Assembly (NCBI GenBank): GCA_013138855.1
Contig: WTBX01000148.1
Location: 1 to 6,964 of the forward strand
Length of the DNA: 6,964 nucleotides
Direction: 5' to 3'
DNA from: Methylococcaceae bacterium
Lineage (GTDB): Bacteria > Pseudomonadota > Gammaproteobacteria > Methylococcales > Methylomonadaceae
Made by a program: the position numbers and the translations under genes. The notes under the pieces are model-generated. The model made no database searches, had not been told where the DNA came from, and worked only from the letters and a program-made list of their open reading frames with translations. This document shows, one piece after another, positions 1 through 5,877 of the stretch (positions are counted from its first letter, which is position 1; each line of letters begins with the position of its first letter).

Positions 1-644
1 TAACATTTAAACAAGCTGTGCTTTTTCGTATCGCGTTAACACATAGGAGCATGGGGGCTAATAATAACGAGCGTTTAGAATTTTTAGGTGACTCAATTTT
101 AGGCTTTGTAATTGCCCAAAAGCTCTATGAGTTATTTCCCGATGCCAGCGAAGGCATATTAAGTCGTCTTAGAGCAAGCTTAGTCAATCAAGAATCATTA
201 GCGAGTATTGCCCGAGAGCATGAGCTAGGTGATTATTTGATTTTAGGTTCAGGTGAATTAAAAAGCGGTGGCTTTCGGCGCGATTCCATTTTATCTGATG
301 CGGTAGAAGCCATTATCGGGGCATTATTTAAAGATCAAGGTATAGAAGCTTGCCAAGCATGGGTTTTAGAAATTTTTGCGAAAAAACTCAGTCATTTAAG
401 TACAGATAATGGTCAAAAAGACCCTAAGACACGATTGCAAGAACTCATGCAATCTAAAGGCGTAGAGTTGCCAGATTATGAGCTTGTTAGCATGTCAGGT
501 CTTGCTCATTCACAAACCTTTAAGATTGTTTGTCGTACATCATTGATTGATGAAAAGTGTATTGGCGAAGGTAGTTCCAGAAAAAAAGCCGAACAAGCTT
601 CCGCTGAAAAAATGTTGAATTTATTACAAAGAGAGAAAAAATGA
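1..644 (+). CDS. rnc: Ribonuclease III, 5'-truncated by window edge
   Basis: RNase III cuts double-stranded RNA, processing the rRNA precursor and some mRNAs in the cytoplasm. The frame is open to the left edge, with the first whole codon at base 3. The GTG at 18 is internal, because residues before it (TFKQAV) still align with the family. By comparison with E. coli RNase III (226 aa, from memory) about 15 N-terminal residues are missing and 213 are visible. The signature NERLEFLGDS lies at 66-95. Its Glu (78-80) and Asp (90-92) correspond to E. coli E41 and D45. The second acidic pair is in SDAVEAIIG (Asp 297-299, Glu 306-308), matching D114 and E117, so the catalytic site is complete. The C-terminal dsRNA-binding domain begins at about DPKTRLQE (420) and includes GSSRKKAEQASAEKML. 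The TGA stop overlaps the era ATG in ATGA, so the two are probably translationally coupled. Confidence 0.97.
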   Translation, partial: TFKQAVLFRIALTHRSMGANNNERLEFLGDSILGFVIAQKLYELFPDASEGILSRLRASLVNQESLASIAREHELGDYLILGSGELKSGGFRRDSILSDAVEAIIGALFKDQGIEACQAWVLEIFAKKLSHLSTDNGQKDPKTRLQELMQSKGVELPDYELVSMSGLAHSQTFKIVCRTSLIDEKCIGEGSSRKKAEQASAEKMLNLLQREKK

Positions 645-1528
645 ATTGTGGTTATGTTGCCTTAATTGGTCGTCCTAATGTTGGCAAATCAACCCTAATG
701 AATCACTTGTTAGGGCAAAAAATCAGCATTACCTCGCGCAAACCACAAACGACTCGTCATCGCATTTTAGGCATCAATACGAGTGATAAAGGGCAAGCCA
801 TTTATATGGACACCCCTGGAATGCATCAAAGTGAAAAGCGTGCCTTAAATCGTTATTTAAACCGTACCGCAGATACGACTTTATTAGGGGTTGATATAGC
901 TGTTTGGCTTATTGATGGACTAGCTTGGCAAGACTATGACGAGGTTATTTTTAAAAAACTCGAAAAAGCAGGAGTCCCTGTTATTTTAGTGGTTAATAAA
1001 ATTGATCGCGTGAAAGATAAGGAAGCTATTCTTGAATTTTTTACCGAAGCCAAAAAGAAATATTCTTTTACGGATATGATTCCCGTCTCCGCGCTAAAAG
1101 GAATTAACCTAGCGCAATTAGACGACCTAATTATGGCGCAATTGCCAGAAAGTGATTTAATTTATCCCGAAGATCAGATTACCGATAGACCTGAGCGTTT
1201 TTTAGCCGCTGAAATTGTAAGAGAAAAATTAACTCGCCGTTTAGGTGATGAGTTACCTTATTCTCTAACGGTTGAAATTGAGCGTTACGAAGAACTGGAT
1301 AAGATTAATAAAATCTATGCCACGATTTGGGTGGAACGTGATAGTCAAAAAAATATTGTCATCGGCAAACAAGGCGAATTATTAAAAAAAGTTGGCACGG
1401 ATGCACGTTTAGATATAGAAAAACTCATTGAGAAAAAAGTTTATCTACAACTTTGGGTAAAAGTTAAAAAAGGCTGGTCAAATAATGAACGTGCTTTACA
1501 AAGCCTTGGCTTTGGTGATGAATTTTAA
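641..1528 (+). CDS. era: GTPase Era
   Basis: Era is an essential GTPase that binds the 3' end of 16S rRNA and helps mature the 30S subunit. The 295-residue length is close to the usual 300. The G domain shows G1 GRPNVGKST (residues 10-18), the switch I region with PQTTRHRI (35-42), G3 DTPG (57-60), G4 NKID (119-122) and G5 SALKG (150-154). A C-terminal KH domain follows with VIGKQGELLKKVG (about 240-252) and the typical ending WVKVKKGWSNNERALQSLGF. The start at 641 is supported by an AAGAGAG Shine-Dalgarno-like run at 629-635 and by the ATGA overlap with rnc. The reading frame is intact and no key residue is missing. The next gene is pdxJ rather than the recO usually found here. Confidence 0.98.
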   Translation: MNCGYVALIGRPNVGKSTLMNHLLGQKISITSRKPQTTRHRILGINTSDKGQAIYMDTPGMHQSEKRALNRYLNRTADTTLLGVDIAVWLIDGLAWQDYDEVIFKKLEKAGVPVILVVNKIDRVKDKEAILEFFTEAKKKYSFTDMIPVSALKGINLAQLDDLIMAQLPESDLIYPEDQITDRPERFLAAEIVREKLTRRLGDELPYSLTVEIERYEELDKINKIYATIWVERDSQKNIVIGKQGELLKKVGTDARLDIEKLIEKKVYLQLWVKVKKGWSNNERALQSLGFGDEF

Positions 1529-1562
1529 AATTGATTTACCTTTAATTTAAAGAAAATTTGAA

Positions 1563-2306
1563 ATGGAAAAACAAGTTATTTTATTAGGCGTAAATATTGA
1601 CCACGTTGCAACATTACGTCAGGCGCGAGGAACAAACTACCCTGAACCTGTACAAGCCGCTTTAGTTGCAGAACAAGCAGGCGCAGATGGGATTACCGCG
1701 CACTTGCGTGAAGATCGTCGTCATATTCAAGATAGAGATATTTTTTTATTAAACGAAATGATTCATAGCCGTTTAAATTTAGAAATGGCTGTCACTGATG
1801 AAATGATTGCGATTGCGCGAAAAGTTAAACCTGCGGCTTGCTGCCTAGTTCCTGAGAAACGTGAGGAACTGACAACTGAAGGCGGTTTAGATGTCGCTTC
1901 ACAAGCTGAACGCATGAAAGCGGCGTGTGCTGATTTAGCCGATGCAAATATCGAGGTTTCTTTATTTATCGACCCCGAAGAAAAACAAATTGATGCAGCA
2001 GTTTTAGCTGGCGCACCTGTGATTGAATTACACACAGGTTCTTATGCAGATGCGGTAACGCCACAACTGCAAAAACAGGAATGGCAACGCATTCAACACG
2101 CAGCGCGTTATGCGTATCAAGCAGGCTTACAAGTCAATGCAGGACATGGCTTACATTTTCATAATGTTGAAGAAATTTGTTACATTCCTGAAATTGTAGA
2201 ACTTAATATTGGTCATTCTATTATCGCTCAAGCGGTATTTTCTGGACTTGAACAAACAGTTACTGATTTAAAGGCTATTATGCGTCAAGCGCGATTAAGG
2301 ATTTAA
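1563..2306 (+). CDS. pdxJ: Pyridoxine 5'-phosphate synthase PdxJ
   Basis: PdxJ joins 3-amino-2-oxopropyl phosphate with 1-deoxy-D-xylulose 5-phosphate to form pyridoxine 5'-phosphate, the last ring-closing step of DXP-dependent vitamin B6 synthesis in the cytoplasm. The protein is 247 aa (E. coli 243) and collinear with the family: LGVNIDHVATLRQARG (residues 8-23), GADGITAHLREDRRHI (40-55), NLEMAVT (72-78), LVPEKREELTTEGGLDV (95-111), VSLFIDP (132-138), ELHTGSYAD (155-163) and VNAGHGLHFHNV (191-202), with ELNIGHSII near the end. By alignment with E. coli PdxJ, His47, Glu74 and His195 correspond to the active-site His45, Glu72 and His193. The ATG start has only a weak purine-rich leader (AAAGAAAA, about 1549-1556). 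It lies 34 bp after era and is probably in the same transcript. Its TAA stop is directly followed by the inverted-repeat element. Confidence 0.98.
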   Translation: MEKQVILLGVNIDHVATLRQARGTNYPEPVQAALVAEQAGADGITAHLREDRRHIQDRDIFLLNEMIHSRLNLEMAVTDEMIAIARKVKPAACCLVPEKREELTTEGGLDVASQAERMKAACADLADANIEVSLFIDPEEKQIDAAVLAGAPVIELHTGSYADAVTPQLQKQEWQRIQHAARYAYQAGLQVNAGHGLHFHNVEEICYIPEIVELNIGHSIIAQAVFSGLEQTVTDLKAIMRQARLRI

Positions 2307-2454
2307 GGTATCTACTTTAAAAACAGGGAAAAGCATAATAACGGAAACGCGACTTCTAGTCGCGCCGTGTGTCCTTTTCTATAGTTTGAGTAAGTATGAC
2401 TCGTGCGCGACTAGAAGTCGCGTTTCCAATATCCTGAAATTTAAAGTAGGTACC
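2307..2454. repeat. MITE/REPIN-like element with terminal inverted repeats
   Basis: A 148-bp non-coding element starts one base after the pdxJ stop codon. Its ends are inverted repeats: 2307-2321 reads GGTATCTACTTTAAA, and 2440-2454 is its reverse complement with one mismatch (14 of 15). A further short pair, CAGG (2324-2327) and CCTG (2433-2436), continues the pairing inward, and the core holds two perfect 23-bp arms (separate entry). The whole element can therefore fold end to end as one long imperfect hairpin. No transposase or other reading frame lies inside. No clear target-site duplication is visible; the flanks are TAA on the left and A-rich on the right. A non-autonomous miniature element or an inverted REP pair is the best reading. 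Multi-copy status cannot be judged from one window. As RNA, the hairpin could also protect or terminate the pdxJ transcript. Confidence 0.75.
2343..2427. repeat. Inverted pair of self-complementary 23-bp arms (REP-like doublet)
   Basis: Arm 2343-2365 begins GGAAACGCGACTTC, and 2405-2427 is its exact reverse complement over all 23 bases, with a 39-bp spacer. Each arm is itself a hairpin. In the left arm CGCGACT (2348-2354) and AGTCGCG (2358-2364) flank TCT. In the right arm CGCGACT (2406-2412) and AGTCGCG (2416-2422) flank AGA. The 'GGAAA plus palindrome' unit in head-to-head orientation resembles a REP doublet (REPIN or BIME). The GC-rich arms stand out from the AT-rich surroundings. Membership of a RAYT-linked REP family is inference; the usual GTAG or GGAG tetranucleotide is not seen in the expected form. 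Confidence 0.8.
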
Positions 2455-2474
2455 AAAAAAATTTGTTTTGGTAC
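2450..2474. promoter_or_regulatory. Palindrome upstream of ParD-like gene, possible operator
   Basis: GTACCAAAA (2450-2458) and TTTTGGTAC (2466-2474) form a perfect 9-bp inverted repeat around a 7-base centre. It ends 5 bp before the ATG of the ParD-like gene. Type II antitoxins commonly repress their own promoter by binding palindromes in this position, so an operator role is plausible but inferred. Its left arm shares GTACC (2450-2454) with the right end of the inverted-repeat element. It is not a convincing terminator, since no T-run follows. Confidence 0.45.
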
Positions 2475-2479
2475 TTAAT

Positions 2480-2695
2480 ATGGCATCAATAAGAATTACT
2501 AATGATTTATATAAAAATGTAAAAACTTCTGCTAAATCTGAAAGTTATTCTGTTAGCGAGCAAATTGAATTTCTGGCAAGAGTAGAAAAAACAGCCTTAG
2601 ATAACCCTGATTTGCCAATTAATTTTATTAAAGAATTATTAATATCAAAAGAATTGGATAAAACTCAAGCCGAACCTTATATTTTTGATGATTAA
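2480..2695 (+). CDS. Orphan ParD-like antitoxin
   Basis: A 71-residue acidic protein resembling the ParD-like antitoxin family (the kind grouped as PF11903, recalled rather than searched). The N-terminal half, SIRITNDLYKNVKTSAKSES, looks like a small DNA-binding module. It is followed by the family-typical SVSEQIEFLARVEKTALDNP (residues 24-43) and DLPINFIKELL (44-54). The acidic tail EPYIFDD would fit a toxin-contacting segment. The ATG at 2480 is preferred over the in-frame TTG at 2468, because that TTG lies inside the upstream palindrome and the family normally starts near RI. No good Shine-Dalgarno sequence is visible. No toxin gene lies on either side: a repeat element is upstream and exbB starts 86 bp downstream. 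It may be a relic, a solitary regulator, or an antitoxin acting with a toxin encoded elsewhere. Confidence 0.75.
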   Translation: MASIRITNDLYKNVKTSAKSESYSVSEQIEFLARVEKTALDNPDLPINFIKELLISKELDKTQAEPYIFDD

Positions 2696-2768
2696 TATAA
2701 AGTCACACATCTTATATTTACTCGGTACTCATGAGAATTTCTATCGCGATTTAAAAAGAGATAACTAA

Positions 2769-2773
2769 AAGGG
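2769..2773 (+). promoter_or_regulatory. Ribosome binding site for exbB
   Basis: AAGGG, 8 bases before the GTG at 2782, is the clearest Shine-Dalgarno sequence near this gene. It supports the non-ATG start, which also gives the family-typical N-terminus MFELIKNGGWLM. Confidence 0.6.
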
Positions 2774-2781
2774 TATAACGC

Positions 2782-3414
2782 GTGTTTGAATTAATAAAAA
2801 ACGGTGGCTGGCTAATGATTCCAATCATCTTATGCTCAATAGCTGCGATGGGAATTATTGGTGAACGCTTTTGGTCACTACGCAGAAAACAAATTCTGCC
2901 CTTGCACTTAGTTCCACAAATATGGAAAGAAGCGCAAAAAAATCAAATTAATGAGAATACCATTCGTAGACTCAAAAATGACTCGCCACTAGGAGTCATT
3001 TTAGCAACGGGCTTAGAAAATAGGAATCATGGCCGCGATGTCATGAAATCCAGCATTGAAGAGCAAGGACGACAAGTCGCTCACCAATTAGAACGCTTTT
3101 TAAATACCTTAGGCACGATTGCTTCCATTACCCCCTTATTAGGTCTACTCGGGACAGTATTAGGGATGATTAAAGTCTTTGCCGCCATTATGGAAAATGG
3201 TGTCGGTAATCCCGCTGTGTTAGCAGGCGGTATTTCAGAAGCCTTAATCACTACAGCAGCAGGGTTAACGGTTGCGATTCCCAGTTTAATTTTTCATCGT
3301 TACTTTGAGCGTTTAATTGATGAATATGTCTTAAAAATGGAAGAAGAGTCATTAAAATTAGTCGATATTATTCACGGTGACAGAGAGAGCAGCAATGAAC
3401 TTTCATCGAAATAA
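2782..3414 (+). CDS. exbB: MotA/TolQ/ExbB proton channel family protein
   Basis: An inner-membrane proton-channel subunit that works with the ExbD-type protein encoded next. Such pairs turn proton-motive force into movement of a TonB-like or other partner. The 210 residues hold one N-terminal membrane segment (about 10-30, WLMIPIILCSIAAMGIIGER), a cytoplasmic stretch (about 31-108), and two further segments. The second contains TPLLGLLGTVLGMIKVF (117-133) and the third AGGISEALITTAAGLTVAIP (148-167), both hallmarks of the family. Translation starts at GTG with a good AAGGG site. The last 20 bp overlap the exbD start. The position ahead of lpxK and kdsB matches a layout known in Pseudomonas and relatives. 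This suggests an envelope role rather than iron uptake, and no tonB or receptor gene is nearby. The symbol marks the family only; a TolQ role is unlikely because tolA and tolB are absent. Confidence 0.93.
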   Translation: MFELIKNGGWLMIPIILCSIAAMGIIGERFWSLRRKQILPLHLVPQIWKEAQKNQINENTIRRLKNDSPLGVILATGLENRNHGRDVMKSSIEEQGRQVAHQLERFLNTLGTIASITPLLGLLGTVLGMIKVFAAIMENGVGNPAVLAGGISEALITTAAGLTVAIPSLIFHRYFERLIDEYVLKMEEESLKLVDIIHGDRESSNELSSK

Positions 3415-3832
3415 ACGCCCGCCTTTAGAAATCACCCTAACACCGATGATTGATGTGGTCTTTTTACTGTTGATTTTTTTTATGGTGACCACTACTTTTA
3501 CACGAGAAACAGGCTTAAATATTAATTTACCCGAAGCTAAGGGTGAAGAAACACCTGATAATAATAAATCAATTACTCTATTAATCGATCATGAAGGGAA
3601 TTATTTTATTTCTACGGATGATGACATGAAAGGGAAGCTAATTGACCCTAAAGTAACAACGTTAAAAAGAGAGTTAATTAAGGCAATGGGTAACCGTCCT
3701 GAAACGCCTTTTGTAATTAGTGCCGACGGCAAGGCCTCACATCAAGTGGTTATCCGAGCTTTAGACATTGTTAGCCAAGTCGGTTTTAAACATATCGCCT
3801 TTGCTACTAAAGAACCTGAGGCTCTGCAATGA
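3395..3832 (+). CDS. exbD: ExbD/TolR family biopolymer transport protein
   Basis: Partner of the ExbB-type protein: a single-pass inner-membrane protein with a periplasmic domain. From the ATG at 3395 it is 145 aa. A basic N-terminus (MNFHRNKRPP) precedes the membrane segment LTPMIDVVFLLLIFFMV (residues 15-31). Asp20 corresponds to the membrane aspartate that carries protons in ExbD, TolR and MotB. The rest is the periplasmic domain, with FVISADGKASHQVVIRALDIV near the end. A GTG at 3377 would add six residues, but the ATG has a GAGAGAG site five bases upstream (3383-3389) and gives the usual family start. The gene overlaps exbB by 20 bp, and its stop overlaps the lpxK start in ATGA. The protein driven by the pair is not known. 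Confidence 0.93.
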   Translation: MNFHRNKRPPLEITLTPMIDVVFLLLIFFMVTTTFTRETGLNINLPEAKGEETPDNNKSITLLIDHEGNYFISTDDDMKGKLIDPKVTTLKRELIKAMGNRPETPFVISADGKASHQVVIRALDIVSQVGFKHIAFATKEPEALQ

Positions 3833-4824
3833 AAAAAATACTGGAACGCTGGGCAAATAAACTTTGGTATGAAGACTACTATGTTGCCGCATGGTTATCA
3901 CCTTTGTCTTTTTTATATATAGATATTGTTCGTTTTAGACGTTTTTTATATCGAAAAGGCTTTTTAAAAAGCACTAAACTTACCGTTCCTGTGGTGGTAG
4001 TCGGTAATATTACCGTCGGTGGTACAGGAAAAACACCTCTAGTTATTTTCTTAGCCCAACAGTTACAACAACGTGGCTTTAAGGTCGGTATTGTCACTCG
4101 CGGTTATAGCGGGAATAATGAAAACTGGCCTCTTCGAGTCTATAAAAGCACTAAAGCCGCACATGCTGGTGATGAAGCAGTATTGATTGCCTCACAAACT
4201 GACTGTCCTGTTGCGGCCGCGCCTTTGCGTGTGGAAGCGGCGCAATTACTAATAAATAAAGATGCTTGCGATATTATTTTAACCGATGATGGTTTGCAGC
4301 ATTACGCCTTGCAACGTGATATTGAAATCGTGGTTATTGATGGACAACGGCGTTTTGGTAATAATTATTTTTTACCTTGCGGCCCTTTACGCGAACCGCA
4401 AGAACGCATTCAAGAAGCTGATTTTGTCATTATTAATGGGGGAAAAACTCAAGATGATGAAATTTCAATGACTTTAGCGGCTGACTCTGCGGTAAATTTA
4501 GTGACCCATGAACGCAAGAGCCTCAGTGAATTTAAAATGCAAAACTGTCATGCTTTAGCAGCTATTGGTAATCCTCAGCGTTTTTTTAAAATGCTAGCCA
4601 CGCTGGGTTTAAAAACTGAAAACCATACTTTTCCTGATCATCATCGTTTCAGAGCAAAAGATATTAATTTTGATGATAATAATGCGGTATTAATGACTGA
4701 AAAAGATGCCGTAAAATGTCACGAATTTTCCAATGCCAAACACTGGGCTGTTCCTGTCACGCCTCAGTTACCCGATTCCTTTTTAGAACAATTATTAGTG
4801 TTAATTAAAGAAAAACATGGATAA
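3829..4824 (+). CDS. lpxK: Tetraacyldisaccharide 4'-kinase LpxK
   Basis: LpxK phosphorylates the 4' position of the tetraacyl disaccharide to make lipid IVA, on the cytoplasmic face of the inner membrane, during lipid A synthesis. The protein is 331 aa (E. coli 328). An N-terminal hydrophobic stretch (about 18-41) fits membrane association. The P-loop is GGTGKTP (residues 64-70), followed by VTRGYSG (89-95). The AGDE motif (113-116), TDDGLQH (152-158) and FPDHHRF in the C-terminal third are the conserved segments that include the catalytic Asp/His residues described in Aquifex LpxK (matched by motif, not by structure). The start is supported by GAGG at 3818-3821, seven bases upstream, and by the ATGA overlap with exbD. 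The next gene begins 8 bp before its stop. Its presence shows a lipopolysaccharide-bearing outer membrane. Confidence 0.97.
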   Translation: MKKILERWANKLWYEDYYVAAWLSPLSFLYIDIVRFRRFLYRKGFLKSTKLTVPVVVVGNITVGGTGKTPLVIFLAQQLQQRGFKVGIVTRGYSGNNENWPLRVYKSTKAAHAGDEAVLIASQTDCPVAAAPLRVEAAQLLINKDACDIILTDDGLQHYALQRDIEIVVIDGQRRFGNNYFLPCGPLREPQERIQEADFVIINGGKTQDDEISMTLAADSAVNLVTHERKSLSEFKMQNCHALAAIGNPQRFFKMLATLGLKTENHTFPDHHRFRAKDINFDDNNAVLMTEKDAVKCHEFSNAKHWAVPVTPQLPDSFLEQLLVLIKEKHG

Positions 4825-5008
4825 AAAACTACTTGATATTCTCGCCTGCCCTTTGTGTAAAAGTCCATTAATTTACGATCAACAACAGCAGGAATTATTG
4901 TGTAAAGCCGATGGTTTGGCTTTTCCTGTACGCGATGCTATTCCAGTGATGTTGGAAGACGAAGCCCGTGCTTTATCTCAAGACGAAATTGACGCGCTGC
5001 ATAAATAA
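4817..5008 (+). CDS. ycaR: Trm112-family protein YcaR
   Basis: A 63-residue protein of the Trm112/YcaR (UPF0434) family, similar along its whole length to E. coli YcaR. It shows LLDILACPLCKSPL (residues 5-18), with Cys11 and Cys14 forming a CPxC knuckle, then LLCKADGLAFPVRDAIPVML with Cys29. Only three cysteines are present, so a full four-Cys zinc site is not evident. The molecular role in bacteria is unclear. Eukaryotic Trm112 activates methyltransferases, but transferring that role here would be a guess. The gene overlaps lpxK by 8 bp and ends directly against the kdsB ATG, the conserved lpxK-ycaR-kdsB order. Translation probably depends on coupling, as no strong ribosome binding site precedes it. 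Confidence 0.93.
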   Translation: MDKKLLDILACPLCKSPLIYDQQQQELLCKADGLAFPVRDAIPVMLEDEARALSQDEIDALHK

Positions 5009-5776
5009 ATGAGTCAGTTTAAAGTCGTCATTCCTGCGCGTTACGCCTCTACGCGCTTACCTGGTAAACCGTTATTGGACATCGCGGGTAAGCCTATGAT
5101 TGCCCATGTCTGCGAGAAAGCCTTGCAAGCAAACGCTGAGCAAGTTGTGGTCGCTACCGATGATGAGCGTATTTTCAAAGTCGTTGAAGACCTTGGAATA
5201 GAAGTGGTGATGACCGATGCAAATCATCAAAGTGGGACGGAAAGAATTGCCGAAGTTGCGGCAAAACTAGGCTGGCATGATGATGATATTATCGTCAATG
5301 TTCAAGGTGATGAACCTCTCATTCCCCCTGACTATATCAGTGATGTCGCTCATTCCTTAGCGGCACAATGGCACGCGGGGATTGCAACTTTAGCAGCACC
5401 GATTGATTCAGCCGACGAAGTTTTTAACCCTAATGCGGTAAAAGTCATCACCGATAAAAAGGGTTACGCACTTTATTTTAGTCGTGCGCCGATTCCGTGG
5501 GATAGAGATAGCTTTAGCCACGCTTCAAAAAACTTGCCTACTACTATGCTCTATCTTCGTCATATTGGTATTTATGCTTATACAGCTGGATTTTTAAAAG
5601 CCTATTGTCAATGGGAAGCCTCACCTTTAGAAGCTGTTGAGTCTTTAGAGCAACTTAGAATTTTATGGCAAGGTGAGTCAATTCTAGTTAAAACAGTGGC
5701 AAGACCTCCTGAAGCTGGCATAGATACGCCTGAAGATTTAATTCGAGTTCAGAATATTCTTGCGGCTCAAGCCTGA
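5009..5776 (+). CDS. kdsB: 3-deoxy-manno-octulosonate cytidylyltransferase KdsB
   Basis: KdsB activates Kdo with CTP to give CMP-Kdo, the donor used by the Kdo transferase acting on lipid IVA, so it works directly beside the product of LpxK. The protein is 255 aa (E. coli 248). The nucleotidyltransferase fold is marked by VVIPARYASTRLPGKPL (residues 6-22), VVVATDD (46-52), SGTERIAE (75-82) and NVQGDEPLI (97-105), with the metal-binding Asp101. HIGIYAYTAGFL, SPLEAVESLEQLRIL and the C-terminal AGIDTPEDLIRVQNIL complete the family pattern. The ATG follows the ycaR TAA with no gap (TAAATG), which suggests coupled translation. It is the last gene of the operon, since a terminator begins 10 bp after its stop. 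The ptpA and murB genes that follow kdsB in Pseudomonas are not here. Confidence 0.97.
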   Translation: MSQFKVVIPARYASTRLPGKPLLDIAGKPMIAHVCEKALQANAEQVVVATDDERIFKVVEDLGIEVVMTDANHQSGTERIAEVAAKLGWHDDDIIVNVQGDEPLIPPDYISDVAHSLAAQWHAGIATLAAPIDSADEVFNPNAVKVITDKKGYALYFSRAPIPWDRDSFSHASKNLPTTMLYLRHIGIYAYTAGFLKAYCQWEASPLEAVESLEQLRILWQGESILVKTVARPPEAGIDTPEDLIRVQNILAAQA

Positions 5777-5786
5777 TAGAGTTTGG

Positions 5787-5813
5787 AGTGAAAAACAGGG
5801 TTTTCACTTTTTT
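5787..5813 (+). terminator. Rho-independent terminator after kdsB
   Basis: AGTGAAAA (5787-5794) and TTTTCACT (5801-5808) form a perfect 8-bp stem around the loop ACAGGG. A run of six T (5808-5813) begins at the last stem base. The stem is AT-rich, but the position 10 bp past the kdsB stop fits the end of the exbB-kdsB operon. Confidence 0.75.
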
Positions 5814-5877
5814 CTAGTTCTTGCGCGAAGAGTTATAAAAAGGAAGAATCATTGATTTAATTTGAAAGAGATACTTT

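Noticed and set aside
1763..2035. Minus-strand 90-codon open frame inside pdxJ
   Set aside because: It lies wholly within an intact, well-conserved gene on the other strand and its translation is low-complexity Ser/Ala-rich without any family features.
2343..2427. CRISPR array
   Set aside because: Only two repeats are present and they are inverted rather than direct, with a single spacer and no cas genes.
2307..2474. Ordinary rho-independent terminator of pdxJ
   Set aside because: The stems are not followed by a T-run on the + strand, and the nested arms go well beyond terminator structure. A terminating side effect remains possible.
2468..2479. TTG start for the ParD-like gene adding four residues
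   Set aside because: The codon falls inside the palindrome, has no ribosome binding site, and the added residues are not family-like.
3377..3394. GTG start for exbD adding six residues
   Set aside because: The ATG at 3395 has a purine-rich site at the right distance and gives the usual short basic N-terminus before the membrane segment.
3879..4097. Minus-strand 72-codon open frame inside lpxK
   Set aside because: It is antisense to the conserved P-loop region of lpxK and shows no recognisable motif or ribosome binding site.
4286..4471. Plus-strand 61-codon open frame inside lpxK
   Set aside because: It is an out-of-frame shadow over the TDDGLQH region of lpxK.
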